Assembly: GCA_007361935.1 (NCBI GenBank)
Contig: CP041667.1
Span: 372,001 to 436,000 of the forward strand
From: Lachnospiraceae bacterium KGMB03038
Lineage (GTDB): Bacteria > Bacillota > Clostridia > Lachnospirales > Lachnospiraceae
Direction: 5' to 3'
DNA: 64,000 nucleotides
The notes below the pieces were generated by a model that was given only the letters and a program-made list of their open reading frames with translations, made no database searches and was not told the origin of the DNA. Below are positions 20,378-27,952 of this stretch, one piece after another. A program made the position numbers and the translations under genes. Position 1 is the stretch's first letter, and each line of letters starts with the position of its first letter.

Positions 20378-21778
20378 ATGCGAAAGAATGATATTGTAAA
20401 ATTGCAAATTACGGATATCGGTGTTGGCGGTGAGGGCATCGGAAAAGTGGATGGATATACGCTTTTTGTAAAGGATGCTGTAATCGGCGATGTGATTGAA
20501 GCTAAGGTGATGAAGGCGAAAAAGAACTATGGATATGCAAAGCTTTTGCATATTCTTACAGCTTCAGAAGGGCGTGAAAAAAATCCGAAATGCGGAATCG
20601 CCCGGAAATGTGGGGGCTGCCAGATCCAGGAGATGAAATATGAATGGCAGTTACGTTTTAAGGAGGAAAAGGTTCGAGACAGCCTGATGCGTATCGGGCA
20701 GATTCCAGAGCGGCTTCTGGATGAGATCATGGAACCGATCCTAGGGATGGAGGAGCCTTTTTATTATCGCAATAAGGCTCAGTTCCCGATAGGAACGGAT
20801 AAAAACGGCCGGTCGGTGGCAGGATTCTACGCAGGCAGGACTCACAGCATTATCCCAGTCAAGGATTGTGTGCTGGGGGTTCCGGTGAATAAAGAGATTC
20901 TGGACTGTATTCTGTGCTTCATGGAGGAATTTCAGGTTCCGGCTTATGATGAGATCCATCATGAGGGCCTGGTGCGCCATGTGCTGATCCGGTATGGGTT
21001 TCGGACTGGAGAGATCATGGTCTGTCTGGTCATCAACGGAACTTCACTTCCCAAAGCGGAGATACTGGCAGAGCGGCTGGCGGCTATTAAAAATATGACC
21101 AGTATTTCTTTGTGCATCAATCGGGAAAAGACTAATGTGATCATGGGAAATGAGGTGAGAGTCCTGTGGGGACACGGTTACATCACCGATTGGATCGGGA
21201 ATGTGAAGTATCAGATTTCTCCACTGTCCTTTTATCAGGTGAATCCGAAACAGACAGAAAAGTTATACAAAACGGCGCTGGAGTATGCGGATCTGAAAGA
21301 TGGAGAGGAAACAGTTGTCTGGGATCTCTACTGTGGGATTGGGACGATTTCTTTATTTCTGGCTCAGAGAGCGGGACAGGTCTATGGCGTGGAGATTGTG
21401 CCACAGGCAGTGGAGGACGCAAAGCATAACGCCAGGATCAATGCTGTCGAAAATGCAGAATTCTATGTGGGAAAGGCGGAAGAAGTGCTGCCGGAATACT
21501 ATGCCGGATTTGAACAAATGCATGGAAAGAAAGCTCATGCGGATGTGATTGTGGTGGACCCGCCAAGAAAAGGCTGTGATGAAGCGCTGTTGGAGACTAT
21601 CGTGAAGATGGAGCCGGAAAAAGTGGTGTATGTAAGCTGCGATCCGGCGACTCTGGCAAGAGATGTGAAGTATCTGAGAGAAAACGGATATGAGGTAAAA
21701 AAAGTGCGGCCGGTGGACATGTTCCCGCATACGGTGCATGTGGAGACTGTGGTAGGACTACAAAGGAAAAATACCTAG
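20378..21778 (+). CDS. rlmD: 23S rRNA (uracil-5-)-methyltransferase RlmD/RumA
   Basis: A 466-residue SAM-dependent RNA methyltransferase. An N-terminal TRAM domain (about residues 1-60) leads to a 4Fe-4S site with Cys72, Cys78 and Cys81 (CGIARKCGGC) and a fourth Cys in PVKDCVLGV. The methyltransferase core has VWDLYCGIGTISLFLA for SAM binding, VVDPPRKGC, and the nucleophile Cys in YVSCDPATLARD. The ATG at 20378 is chosen; the upstream ORF extension overlaps the hairpin. The C-terminus reads HVETVVGLQRKNT; the last few residues after HVETV may be supplied by the integrated ICE, because rlmD 3' ends are a known integration site for such elements. Confidence 0.93.
   Translation: MRKNDIVKLQITDIGVGGEGIGKVDGYTLFVKDAVIGDVIEAKVMKAKKNYGYAKLLHILTASEGREKNPKCGIARKCGGCQIQEMKYEWQLRFKEEKVRDSLMRIGQIPERLLDEIMEPILGMEEPFYYRNKAQFPIGTDKNGRSVAGFYAGRTHSIIPVKDCVLGVPVNKEILDCILCFMEEFQVPAYDEIHHEGLVRHVLIRYGFRTGEIMVCLVINGTSLPKAEILAERLAAIKNMTSISLCINREKTNVIMGNEVRVLWGHGYITDWIGNVKYQISPLSFYQVNPKQTEKLYKTALEYADLKDGEETVVWDLYCGIGTISLFLAQRAGQVYGVEIVPQAVEDAKHNARINAVENAEFYVGKAEEVLPEYYAGFEQMHGKKAHADVIVVDPPRKGCDEALLETIVKMEPEKVVYVSCDPATLARDVKYLRENGYEVKKVRPVDMFPHTVHVETVVGLQRKNT
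21738..21755. other. Putative attL core at the 3' end of rlmD
   Basis: The codons for HVETVV near the rlmD stop (CATGTGGAGACTGTGGTA) correspond to the 'rum' integration site used by several streptococcal and clostridial ICEs. All genes to the right are ICE genes and all to the left are core genes. The matching attR would lie beyond the window, so this is inference. Confidence 0.45.
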
Positions 21779-21938
21779 AAATCCTTGAATTTACGCACTT
21801 TGTTGACTTTTTCAGTTTCAACAGATTAGAGGAAAATCACAAGGAAAAGGTACTTGTAAGCAAAGTGACCGTTGTGGTTGCCTTAGACCTCGGTACGGGG
21901 AACACAAAAAATCCTGAATTATGAAAGTGAATATAGAG

Positions 21939-21956
21939 CTATCAATATATTGATAG
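21939..21956. repeat. Perfect 18-bp palindrome near the ICE left end
   Basis: CTATCAATATATTGATAG reads the same on both strands. It sits in the 249-base gene-free stretch between rlmD and the first ICE gene, just before the hairpin at 21960. That stretch also holds TGTTGA/TCAACA near 21802-21824. It could bind a recombination factor or a repressor. Confidence 0.7.
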
Positions 21957-21959
21957 AAG

Positions 21960-21995
21960 ATAGGGATACTTGCAGCAGAGTGTCCCTATTTTTTA
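21960..21995 (+). terminator. Terminator/attenuator before the first ICE gene
   Basis: ATAGGGATACT pairs with AGTGTCCCTAT (one G-U pair), followed by six T, 33 bases before the ATG at 22028. It either blocks read-through from rlmD or acts as an attenuator in the leader of the parA/parB/rep operon; such GGGATA/TCCCTATTTTTT hairpins are typical of ICE leaders. Confidence 0.75.
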
Positions 21996-22027
21996 TATAA
22001 AATTTTAAGATTCAGGAGGAAAAGCAA

Positions 22028-22501
22028 ATGACAAAGAACACAGCGTTAGGAGCAGAAAAGAGTAAGGAAAGAAAAATTACTTTTAAGAACAAGGAACATG
22101 AGAAATTTTATAATACCTATCTTTCTAAATGTCGGTATCAGGACACAAACCATAAAGCACTGGTTTATTGCCTTGGACTGTCAGAAGATACCAGACGAAA
22201 TGTAAATAGGATCTATGACTTTAAAACAGGGTTTATAAAGCCGGAGTGCCTTCAGGAAGGCTGGCAGACCAGTGGGAGCGAGAAGATTGTCCGCATTGCA
22301 TTTAACCTTTATACAGATGGGACACCTACGACAGATGAATATGATGATACGGAGGAACAGATTGTTGAGACAAGGCTTTATTCCGTCAGTGATGTCTTTT
22401 GTACGGGAGATGCCAGATATTTTTGGGAAGCAATTAAAATCCGGTATCCGGATTACTGTTTCTATGTAGATTGGGAGGAGATGTTTTATGCTGAAGATTA
22501 G
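22028..22501 (+). CDS. ICE protein of the DUF6075-like type, function unknown
   Basis: A 157-residue soluble protein. I recall similar proteins (starting FKNKEHEKFY) near the replication end of clostridial conjugative elements under the name DUF6075; the match is from memory. It is acidic towards the C-terminus (EEMFYAED) and has no membrane segment or clear catalytic motif. SD AGGAGGAAA precedes the ATG. Its end overlaps the next gene by 14 bases, so it belongs to the maintenance operon with parA, parB and rep. Confidence 0.72.
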   Translation: MTKNTALGAEKSKERKITFKNKEHEKFYNTYLSKCRYQDTNHKALVYCLGLSEDTRRNVNRIYDFKTGFIKPECLQEGWQTSGSEKIVRIAFNLYTDGTPTTDEYDDTEEQIVETRLYSVSDVFCTGDARYFWEAIKIRYPDYCFYVDWEEMFYAED

Positions 22502-22664
22502 GCTACAGGGAACAGTGAGAGACATTCGCTGGTTTAAAAGGATTCTGGAGAAAAACCCGGAAATCCGGGTTCTCCAGACATCAGAGATATTTTCCAATAA
22601 GGGGACAAACCGATATTTTCGCTCTTATGCAGAAATTGAGAGAACAGAAAAGGAAGAAAGGTAG
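22488..22664 (+). CDS. Small ICE protein (DUF3970-like), 58 residues
   Basis: A short basic protein, MLKIRLQGTVRDIRWF at the start and ending RTEKEER, that resembles the small DUF3970 proteins of conjugative elements (recognised from memory). SD GGGAGGAG lies seven bases before the ATG inside the upstream gene, giving a 14-base overlap and likely translational coupling. parA starts nine bases after its stop. Confidence 0.7.
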   Translation: MLKIRLQGTVRDIRWFKRILEKNPEIRVLQTSEIFSNKGTNRYFRSYAEIERTEKEER

Positions 22665-22673
22665 GTAAGATAT

Positions 22674-23459
22674 ATGTGCAGGATAATCGCAATCGCTAAT
22701 CAGAAAGGCGGCGTGGGAAAGACAACATCGTGTGTGAATTTGGGAATCGGACTGGCAAGAGAAGGTAAAAAGGTACTTCTGGTGGAAGCAGACGCCCAGG
22801 GCAGCATGGCAGTGAGTTTGGGGATTCAGGAACCGGACGAGCTGGATGTTACTCTGGTCAATATCTTGGAGAAGGTTATCAATGACGAAGATGTAGAGCC
22901 GGGTGAGGGGATTTTCCAACATGAGGAAGGAATTGACTTTATCCCGGCCAATATCGAGCTTGCTGGTCTGGAAACCTCTCTTGTCAATATGATGAGCCGG
23001 GAACAGGTGCTTCGCATGTATCTGGATGAGGTAAAAGAAGTTTATGACTATATCCTGATTGACTGTATGTCCTCTTTAGGAATGCTCACGATCAATGCCC
23101 TGGTAGCGGCGGACAGTGTGTTGATTCCGGTGGAGGCGGCCTACCTGCCTGTAAAGGGATTACAGCAGCTTATCAAGACGATTGGAAAGGTACATAGACG
23201 GCTGAATCCCAGGCTGTCCATTATGGGGATTCTGCTGACAAAGGTTGACCGACGGACAAACTTCGCACGGGATATTTCCAAACAGATCCGGGAGTTTTAT
23301 GGAAATAACATTCATATCTTTGAGAACTGTATCCCTATGTCCGTGCGGGCGGCAGAGACGACAGCAGAAGGAAAAAGTATTTACCGCCATGATCCGAAAG
23401 GAATTGTGGCAGAGGGGTATCGTCACCTGACCGAGGAGGTGCTTGCGGATGAAAAGTAA
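22674..23459 (+). CDS. parA: ParA-family partition ATPase
   Basis: A 261-residue Soj/ParA-type ATPase. The deviant Walker A KGGVGKTT is at residues 11-18, with the signature Lys11 and catalytic Lys16; the A' motif LLVEADAQGS replaces the usual VDxDPQ with EADAQ, and YDYILIDCMSSLGMLT is the Walker B. It probably moves or stabilises the excised circular ICE together with ParB, which it overlaps by 11 bases. Full length. Confidence 0.93.
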   Translation: MCRIIAIANQKGGVGKTTSCVNLGIGLAREGKKVLLVEADAQGSMAVSLGIQEPDELDVTLVNILEKVINDEDVEPGEGIFQHEEGIDFIPANIELAGLETSLVNMMSREQVLRMYLDEVKEVYDYILIDCMSSLGMLTINALVAADSVLIPVEAAYLPVKGLQQLIKTIGKVHRRLNPRLSIMGILLTKVDRRTNFARDISKQIREFYGNNIHIFENCIPMSVRAAETTAEGKSIYRHDPKGIVAEGYRHLTEEVLADEK

Positions 23460-24348
23460 GAGTGCGGAGAAGATTAAGCTGACTTCTTATGACGATCTGT
23501 TTGGCACAGAAGAAAGCAACGTAGAGGGAAAATATACAAATGTTCCATTAAACCAGCTTCATCCCTTTAAAAATCACCCGTTTAAGGTACTGGATGATGA
23601 AAAAATGCAGGAAACAGTAGAAAGTATTATTCAGCACGGCGTGATCCAGCCGGGGATTGTGCGTCCTTGTACAGATGGATATGAGGTGGTGGCAGGACAC
23701 CGGAGATGGCGGGCCAGTGAGCTGGCAGGAAAGACAGAGATGCCAGTGATTATCCGGGAATTAGACGATGATGCCGCCACCGTGCTGATGGTGGATACTA
23801 ATATCCAGAGGGAAAACCTTTTGCCCAGTGAGAAAGCCAGAGCTTACAAGATGAAATATGAGGCGCTGAAACATCAGGGAAGCAAAGGGGACAAGCACAC
23901 GGCAGATGCCGTGGGAGAAAAGGCAGGGGACAGCGGACGGACAGTGCAAAGATATATCCGGCTTGCAAGCCTGATTGACGGACTTTTAGAGCTTGTAGAT
24001 GCGGGGAATATAAAAATGGTAGCCGGGGAGCGTCTGTCCTATCTGAAAATGGAAGAACAGGAGCTGGTGTTGGAAGCGGTGGCGAATATTAGTATTTATC
24101 CATCCCCGGCACAGGCGGAACGGCTTAAAGATATGAGTGAGAAAGAAACTCTGTCAGAAAAAAGTGTTTATGCGCTTCTGGTAAAAAAAGAGAACAGCGG
24201 ACAGAGTGTAACGATTTCTTCAAAGAAGATCCGGAATTATTTCCCGCCGGCATATACGAAAGCGCAAATAGAGGAAGTGATTTATTCGCTTCTGGAACAG
24301 TGGAAACAAGGAAAGGAGGGGGAAACAGATGCAGGAAATACAGTTTGA
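23449..24348 (+). CDS. parB: ParB/Spo0J-family DNA-binding partition protein
   Basis: A 299-residue ParB. The N-terminal CTPase/nuclease-like fold has VVAGHRRWRASELAG (box II GHRR) and VDTNIQRENLLPSEKA; a central helix-turn-helix follows near residues 140-180. The ATG at 23449 is chosen because GAGGAGGT lies eight bases before it; the TTG at 23443 is too near that site. The start lies inside the end of parA and the end overlaps the replication gene by 20 bases. Its centromere site is unknown; the dispersed 25-bp palindromes reported here are one candidate. Confidence 0.92.
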   Translation: MKSKSAEKIKLTSYDDLFGTEESNVEGKYTNVPLNQLHPFKNHPFKVLDDEKMQETVESIIQHGVIQPGIVRPCTDGYEVVAGHRRWRASELAGKTEMPVIIRELDDDAATVLMVDTNIQRENLLPSEKARAYKMKYEALKHQGSKGDKHTADAVGEKAGDSGRTVQRYIRLASLIDGLLELVDAGNIKMVAGERLSYLKMEEQELVLEAVANISIYPSPAQAERLKDMSEKETLSEKSVYALLVKKENSGQSVTISSKKIRNYFPPAYTKAQIEEVIYSLLEQWKQGKEGETDAGNTV

Positions 24349-25420
24349 TTACTTCCGTGGGATGGAAGCGGAACAGTACAGTTTTTACCGTGTCCCGAAA
24401 GTGCTGTTTACAGCAGAATGTTTTAGATCCCTCTCCTGTGAGGCAAAGGTTTTATACGGTCTGATGTTAGACCGTATGAGCCTTAGCATTAAGAACCGAT
24501 GGTTTGATGAGGAAGATCGGGTGTATATCATTTTTACCGTGGAAGAAATAGCAGAACTTCTGAATTGTGGAACACAGAAAGCGGTAAAGCTGATGAAAGA
24601 ACTGGACAGTAATCAGGGGATTGGACTGATTGAAAAGAAACGCCTGGGGCTGGGAAAACCGAATGTAATCTATGTGAAGAACTTTCTGGTAAAAGAAAAA
24701 AATTCTTCTGAACAGGAAGAAAAAACACTGGAAAACCCTGAAAATACACAGAATAGTGAAAATCACAATTCAAGGAATGTGAAAACCACAATTCAGGAAT
24801 TTCCAGAATCACAATTCAAGAATAGTGAAAATCACAATTCAGGAATGGTGAAAACCACAAATCAAGAATTTCCGGAATCACAATTCAAGAATGGTGAAAA
24901 TCATACTTCAAGAATAGTGAAAATCAAAACTCAAGAAGTTCCAAAATCACAATCTAATAATACTGATATTAACAAGACTGATTTTAGTGAGACTGATCCT
25001 ATCCAATCTTATCAATCCCTGACTGCGGATGAAGTGTATCCTGTGGAAGAAGATGTGATGGAGAAGATGGAAACCTACCGGGCTTTGATACAGGACAACA
25101 TTGATTATGAGTGCTTCTTGGATAAAAGGGAGCGGGAGGAAGTAGATGAACTTGTGGAGCTGATGGTGGAGATCCTGATGTTGCCGGATAATCGTGTAGT
25201 GCGGATCGGCGGGGCGGACAAGCCGGTGTCAGTAGTTAAGAGCCGTTTTTTAAAGCTGACGTATTCCCATATCGAGTATGTACTGTTCAGCCTGCACCGG
25301 AATACGTCCAAAGTGGCGAATATCAAGGCATATCTTTTGGCGACGCTTTACAATTCGTCCATGACAATGAACCATTACTACCAGGCGGAAGTGAATCATG
25401 ATCTGTACGGAGGTGGCTAA
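24329..25420 (+). CDS. Replication initiator protein (RepA_N type, DUF6017 C-terminus)
   Basis: A 363-residue initiator. The N-terminal RepA_N winged-helix part (FDYFRGMEAEQYSFYRVPKV, LSCEAKVLYGLMLDRM, TVEEIAELLNCGTQKAVKLMKEL) is followed by a low-complexity, Asn/Ser-rich middle built from three 23-residue repeats (about residues 143-211), then a C-terminal domain (about 240-363) that I know as DUF6017 from similar elements. The repeats reflect a nine-fold 23-bp DNA repeat inside the gene, probably the origin to which the protein binds. SD GGAAAGGAGGGGG lies before the ATG, overlapping the parB end. Confidence 0.85.
   Translation: MQEIQFDYFRGMEAEQYSFYRVPKVLFTAECFRSLSCEAKVLYGLMLDRMSLSIKNRWFDEEDRVYIIFTVEEIAELLNCGTQKAVKLMKELDSNQGIGLIEKKRLGLGKPNVIYVKNFLVKEKNSSEQEEKTLENPENTQNSENHNSRNVKTTIQEFPESQFKNSENHNSGMVKTTNQEFPESQFKNGENHTSRIVKIKTQEVPKSQSNNTDINKTDFSETDPIQSYQSLTADEVYPVEEDVMEKMETYRALIQDNIDYECFLDKREREEVDELVELMVEILMLPDNRVVRIGGADKPVSVVKSRFLKLTYSHIEYVLFSLHRNTSKVANIKAYLLATLYNSSMTMNHYYQAEVNHDLYGGG
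24757..24963 (+). repeat. Nine tandem 23-bp iteron-like repeats inside the replication gene
   Basis: Units start at 24757, 24780, 24803, 24826, 24849, 24872, 24895, 24918 and 24941, each exactly 23 bases. The best common form begins TGAAAATCACAATTCAAGAA; every third unit begins CCAGAA/CCGGAA/CCAAAA, giving a 69-base superrepeat. Since 23 is not a multiple of three, each unit is translated in a different frame and the sameness is at DNA level. The last two units are more diverged. Confidence 0.9.
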
Positions 25421-25421
25421 G

Positions 25422-25757
25422 ATGTATGAATTTGTGAAAAAGGTGATTGTTCCGGTAGGAGCGGCAGTATTCCTGTCAGTGCTGTTTTATCCCCTCTGTG
25501 TGGAACAAGGACAGTGCGATTATTTGAAATTGTGGATGTTTGTCGGGATTCCTTTTGGCGTACATAAGATGTTCCTGTGGATTATCCCGAAAGGCTTTGA
25601 CATTGGCGGAACAGTGGGGGTGTTTGTATTTAACCTGCTGATTGGCGGTGTGATCGGAGGCGTGATCCTGACGGGACGGCTGGTTCTGGCGGCCTTTTAT
25701 CTGGCGAAAGCTGTTGCAGCAGGTATATGCCGGCTGGCAAAGATCAGGACAGTATGA
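25422..25757 (+). CDS. Small membrane protein of ICEs (DUF6050-like)
   Basis: A 111-residue protein with three or four hydrophobic segments (about residues 8-27, 38-55, 62-84, 85-103), so an integral membrane protein. Similar proteins follow the initiator gene in related elements (DUF6050, from memory). The ATG at 25422 has GGAGGTGG six bases before it; the in-frame ATG at 25398 overlaps the rep gene without a good site. It closes the maintenance operon ahead of the terminator at 25803. Role unknown. Confidence 0.75.
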   Translation: MYEFVKKVIVPVGAAVFLSVLFYPLCVEQGQCDYLKLWMFVGIPFGVHKMFLWIIPKGFDIGGTVGVFVFNLLIGGVIGGVILTGRLVLAAFYLAKAVAAGICRLAKIRTV

Positions 25758-25802
25758 GAAAGGGAGAATTTCCCATAGGATGTTAAACTGAATAGAGAAT
25801 TT

Positions 25803-25838
25803 AAAAAGCAGCTAAGTCTATGTACCTGGCTGCTTTTT
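25803..25838. terminator. Bidirectional-looking terminator after the maintenance operon
   Basis: AAAAAGCAGC (25803-25812) pairs perfectly with GCTGCTTTTT (25829-25838), with A and T runs on both outer sides, so it can end transcription in either direction. Confidence 0.85.
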
Positions 25839-25855
25839 CTGCCTATGTGCAGAAA

Positions 25856-25880
25856 ACTTTGCGACACGATGGCGCAAAGT
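25856..25880. repeat. 25-bp ICE palindrome, copy 1
   Basis: Arms ACTTTGCG and CGCAAAGT enclose the nine bases ACACGATGG. It ends 25 bases before the GTG start of the XRE regulator, about where its promoter should be. Four further copies lie at 27826, 39621, 39661 and 39701. Confidence 0.9.
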
Positions 25881-25905
25881 CATATTTGGATCGAGAGGAG
25901 GGACT

Positions 25906-26259
25906 GTGTTGGGAAACCGTGCGGGATCGCAGGAGTTGATCCAGTTGGGGGAACGTATCCGACAAAAGAGAAAAGACAGCCATTTATCCCAGGAGACTCT
26001 TGCAGAGAAAGCAGGTATCAGTGTCAACACAGTGAGCCGCATTGAGGGAGGGCAGGCGGCCATGTCTATTGAGATTTTCGCAAAGATGGTGGAGGTACTG
26101 GATGCTGACGCAAACGAGTTATTGGGAAGGAAGCCGGGAGTAAAGAAAAATCCCGCCCACAAGATGATTTCCCGTGTCCTGAACCTGCGTCCAAAGGAAC
26201 AGAAAGTCGTGATCCAGACCATGAGCGCCTTGATAGATGGGATTGAGGGAATACGGTAA
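25906..26259 (+). CDS. XRE-family transcriptional regulator
   Basis: A 117-residue repressor-like protein. An XRE helix-turn-helix fills residues about 14-68 (GERIRQKRKDSHLSQETLAE ... SVNTVSRIEGGQAAMS), followed by a short helical tail that may mediate dimerisation. GAGGAGGG at 25894-25901 supports the GTG at 25906 (the TTG at 25909 is possible). The 25-bp palindrome just upstream overlaps the expected promoter, so self-repression through it is a natural guess. It starts a new transcription unit after the terminator at 25803. Confidence 0.85.
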   Translation: MLGNRAGSQELIQLGERIRQKRKDSHLSQETLAEKAGISVNTVSRIEGGQAAMSIEIFAKMVEVLDADANELLGRKPGVKKNPAHKMISRVLNLRPKEQKVVIQTMSALIDGIEGIR

Positions 26260-26265
26260 AATCCA

Positions 26266-26304
26266 CAGATATGAGGGGAAATCCTGTGAGTTTCCCCATA
26301 TCTG
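26266..26304. repeat. Hairpin-forming inverted repeat after the XRE gene
   Basis: CAGATATG-AG-GGGAAA (26266-26281) pairs with TTTCCCCATATCTG (26291-26304) apart from a two-base bulge; the loop is TCCTGTGAG. CAGATATG occurs again near 26351. No T run follows, so it is not a standard terminator; it may be an operator or RNA structure ahead of 26376. Confidence 0.6.
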
Positions 26305-26375
26305 CAAGGGAAAAATAGTCGGCAGAATGATACATTGGATATGCAAAGCACAGATATGTGGAAGGAGGGAGAAAC

Positions 26376-26534
26376 TTGACCAGGGAAGAAAACCTGCTCT
26401 ATCGGAGAAGCTGCCCTTATGACGCAATGGGGGATTATTCCTCGTTGATTGGGGAGGAAAAGAAAAAAACAGAACCATTGACGCAGCATCTTCAGGAGCA
26501 ATCGAAAAAGGAATTGATCCGGCAGTACCGGTGA
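26376..26534 (+). CDS. Possible small ICE protein with TTG start (52 residues)
   Basis: The frame TTG-ACC-AGG at 26376 runs 52 codons to a TGA at 26532 and has a good ribosome binding site (GGAAGGAGGGAG). The product starts LTREENLLYRRSCPYDAMGD and ends KELIRQYR; it is hydrophilic and charged with no known domain. It fills the gap between the XRE and sigma-like genes. No family is recognised and it could be non-coding, but site and codon use favour a gene. Confidence 0.5.
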   Translation: MTREENLLYRRSCPYDAMGDYSSLIGEEKKKTEPLTQHLQEQSKKELIRQYR

Positions 26535-26570
26535 TAAAATAAATGCAGGCTTTTGCAGGCAGTAGGAGGA

Positions 26571-26617
26571 GTTCCAGACTCCCGTTAAAAAAAACGGGCG
26601 TGTCGGGAACCTTTTTT
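26571..26617 (+). terminator. Terminator before the first sigma-like gene
   Basis: GTTCC, GAC and CCCGTT on the left pair with AACGGG, GTC and GGAAC on the right through small internal loops, followed by six T. It could end the XRE unit or act as an attenuator for 26690. Confidence 0.7.
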
Positions 26618-26689
26618 GCTGCCTTTTTACTGGATTTCTGTGCGCTGCCATCTGGCCGCCCGGAGCCTATGGGCGGAAAGGTGGTCGCT

Positions 26690-27352
26690 ATGATGACGTT
26701 ACAGGATTTAAAGTGGATTGTGAAAAAGCCAAAGTCAGAGAAAAAAGTTCCCACAGCTCGGCATTTGCTGGAACAAGGAGAGCGAATTGTGAGCATGGGA
26801 AATGGTGGGGAAGTGCAGCTTTTGGTGTTTCGGGAAGGGTATGCACTTTACCGGATAGGAAAATATACCACTGTTTTTCCGGTACATAGCTGCGGAGATT
26901 ACTGTTATGAGAATAATGGACGGCAGATCTGCGTGGACGCATCATTTTTTGAACAGCAGGAATGGTATGTACGCCTATTGTTGGAAGGGGAGGATCGTCT
27001 GGTAAAGAATCGAGAAACGTGCCATAAGGAGAGGGTGGTTTCCTATCATGCTGTCTCTGAGGAATGGTTTTTCCTGGCTTCGCCGGCACTGCCACCATTG
27101 GATCAGTTGATAGAAAAAGAGAAGATTCAGGAGTTGATGGGGCTTCTGACAGAACGGCAGAGAGATATCGTGATCCTGTATTTTTATTATGGTGAAACAC
27201 AATGGGAGATTGCTAAGGAGCTTGGCATTACACAGCCCACGGTTTCCCAGACGCTCATGTCGGCACTTCGCCGGATGAGGGTCGGTCAGAAAGATATTTC
27301 CTCCAGAAAGACAGTAGATTCTGGGAAAGGTGGAGTGCTGTATGTCGGGTAA
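26690..27352 (+). CDS. Sigma-70 region-4-like DNA-binding protein of the ICE
   Basis: A 220-residue protein whose C-terminal part (about residues 140-190) is a sigma region-4 type helix-turn-helix: LTERQRDIVILYFYYGETQW, then IAKELGITQPTVSQTLMSA. The N-terminal about 130 residues match no family I know and contain three or four Cys. The start at 26690 (ATGATG) is chosen for the GGAAAGGTGG before it; the frame continues upstream without a site. It overlaps the next sigma-like gene by 11 bases. Such paired sigma-like proteins in ICEs probably switch on transfer genes; the target promoters are unknown. Confidence 0.75.
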   Translation: MMTLQDLKWIVKKPKSEKKVPTARHLLEQGERIVSMGNGGEVQLLVFREGYALYRIGKYTTVFPVHSCGDYCYENNGRQICVDASFFEQQEWYVRLLLEGEDRLVKNRETCHKERVVSYHAVSEEWFFLASPALPPLDQLIEKEKIQELMGLLTERQRDIVILYFYYGETQWEIAKELGITQPTVSQTLMSALRRMRVGQKDISSRKTVDSGKGGVLYVG

Positions 27353-27788
27353 GCGTCCAAAGGAGCGGAAATGTTATGTACTTCGTGCTGGAGATGGTAC
27401 AGTTGTGGAAGTAACCAGGGAAGTCTATCTGGAATGGTATCAGTCCCGGAGAAGGGAACGCTACCAAAGGGAAAAAGAACGGAAATATCAAGTGTCCAGC
27501 CTGGAAATGCTGACAGAACAGGGAGCTATCCCGATTGGTGCTGCAGATGGTGTGGAAGATACTGTGATCCGGGAAATATGTACAGAAAAACTGCGGTCAG
27601 TTATGGAAAAATTGGCGGAAGAGGACGCTTATCTATTGTATCTGCTGTATTTTGAGGAAGTCACTGTAAAGGAAGCGGCACAGATCTGCGGGTGTAGCAG
27701 AAAGACAATTGCTAACCGGAGAAAGAGAATTTTGAAGGAACTGAACGGAAAGCTGAGGGAGATGGGGATTATAGGAGGCTGTTTTTAA
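27342..27788 (+). CDS. Second sigma-70 region-4-like regulator of the ICE
   Basis: A 148-residue protein with a basic middle (YQSRRRERYQREKERKY) and a C-terminal helix-turn-helix of sigma region-4 type (LAEEDAYLLYLLYFEEVTVK, then EAAQICGCSRKTIANRRKRI). The ATG at 27342 has AAGGTGGAG before it and lies inside the end of the upstream gene, so the two are coupled. Lacking the core-binding region 2 of true sigma factors, it may work as a two-part sigma with its neighbour or as a plain activator. Confidence 0.75.
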   Translation: MSGKRPKERKCYVLRAGDGTVVEVTREVYLEWYQSRRRERYQREKERKYQVSSLEMLTEQGAIPIGAADGVEDTVIREICTEKLRSVMEKLAEEDAYLLYLLYFEEVTVKEAAQICGCSRKTIANRRKRILKELNGKLREMGIIGGCF

Positions 27789-27825
27789 CACTCCGTTTTC
27801 GTTTGGCATGCAGACTAACCCAGCC

Positions 27826-27850
27826 ACTTTGTGACACAATGTCGCAAAGT
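27826..27850. repeat. 25-bp ICE palindrome, copy 2 (with extended arms)
   Basis: Arms ACTTTGTG and CGCAAAGT around ACACAATGT; pairing extends outwards through AGCC/GGCT to 27822-27854, giving about 15 bp with one G-U pair. It sits in the 164-base gap between the sigma-like genes and the KAP NTPase, about 100 bases before the latter. Confidence 0.85.
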
Positions 27851-27952
27851 GGCTATCACATTATAGGAAGTTCTTTGGATAAAATGGGGATGTAATTCTT
27901 AGTAAAGGGTGTTAGAATTATTTTATTCTACAATATAAGGGGGAACAATTGC

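Noticed and set aside
24757..24963. Possible CRISPR array
   Set aside because: Units are direct tandem repeats with no unique spacers and lie within the replication gene.
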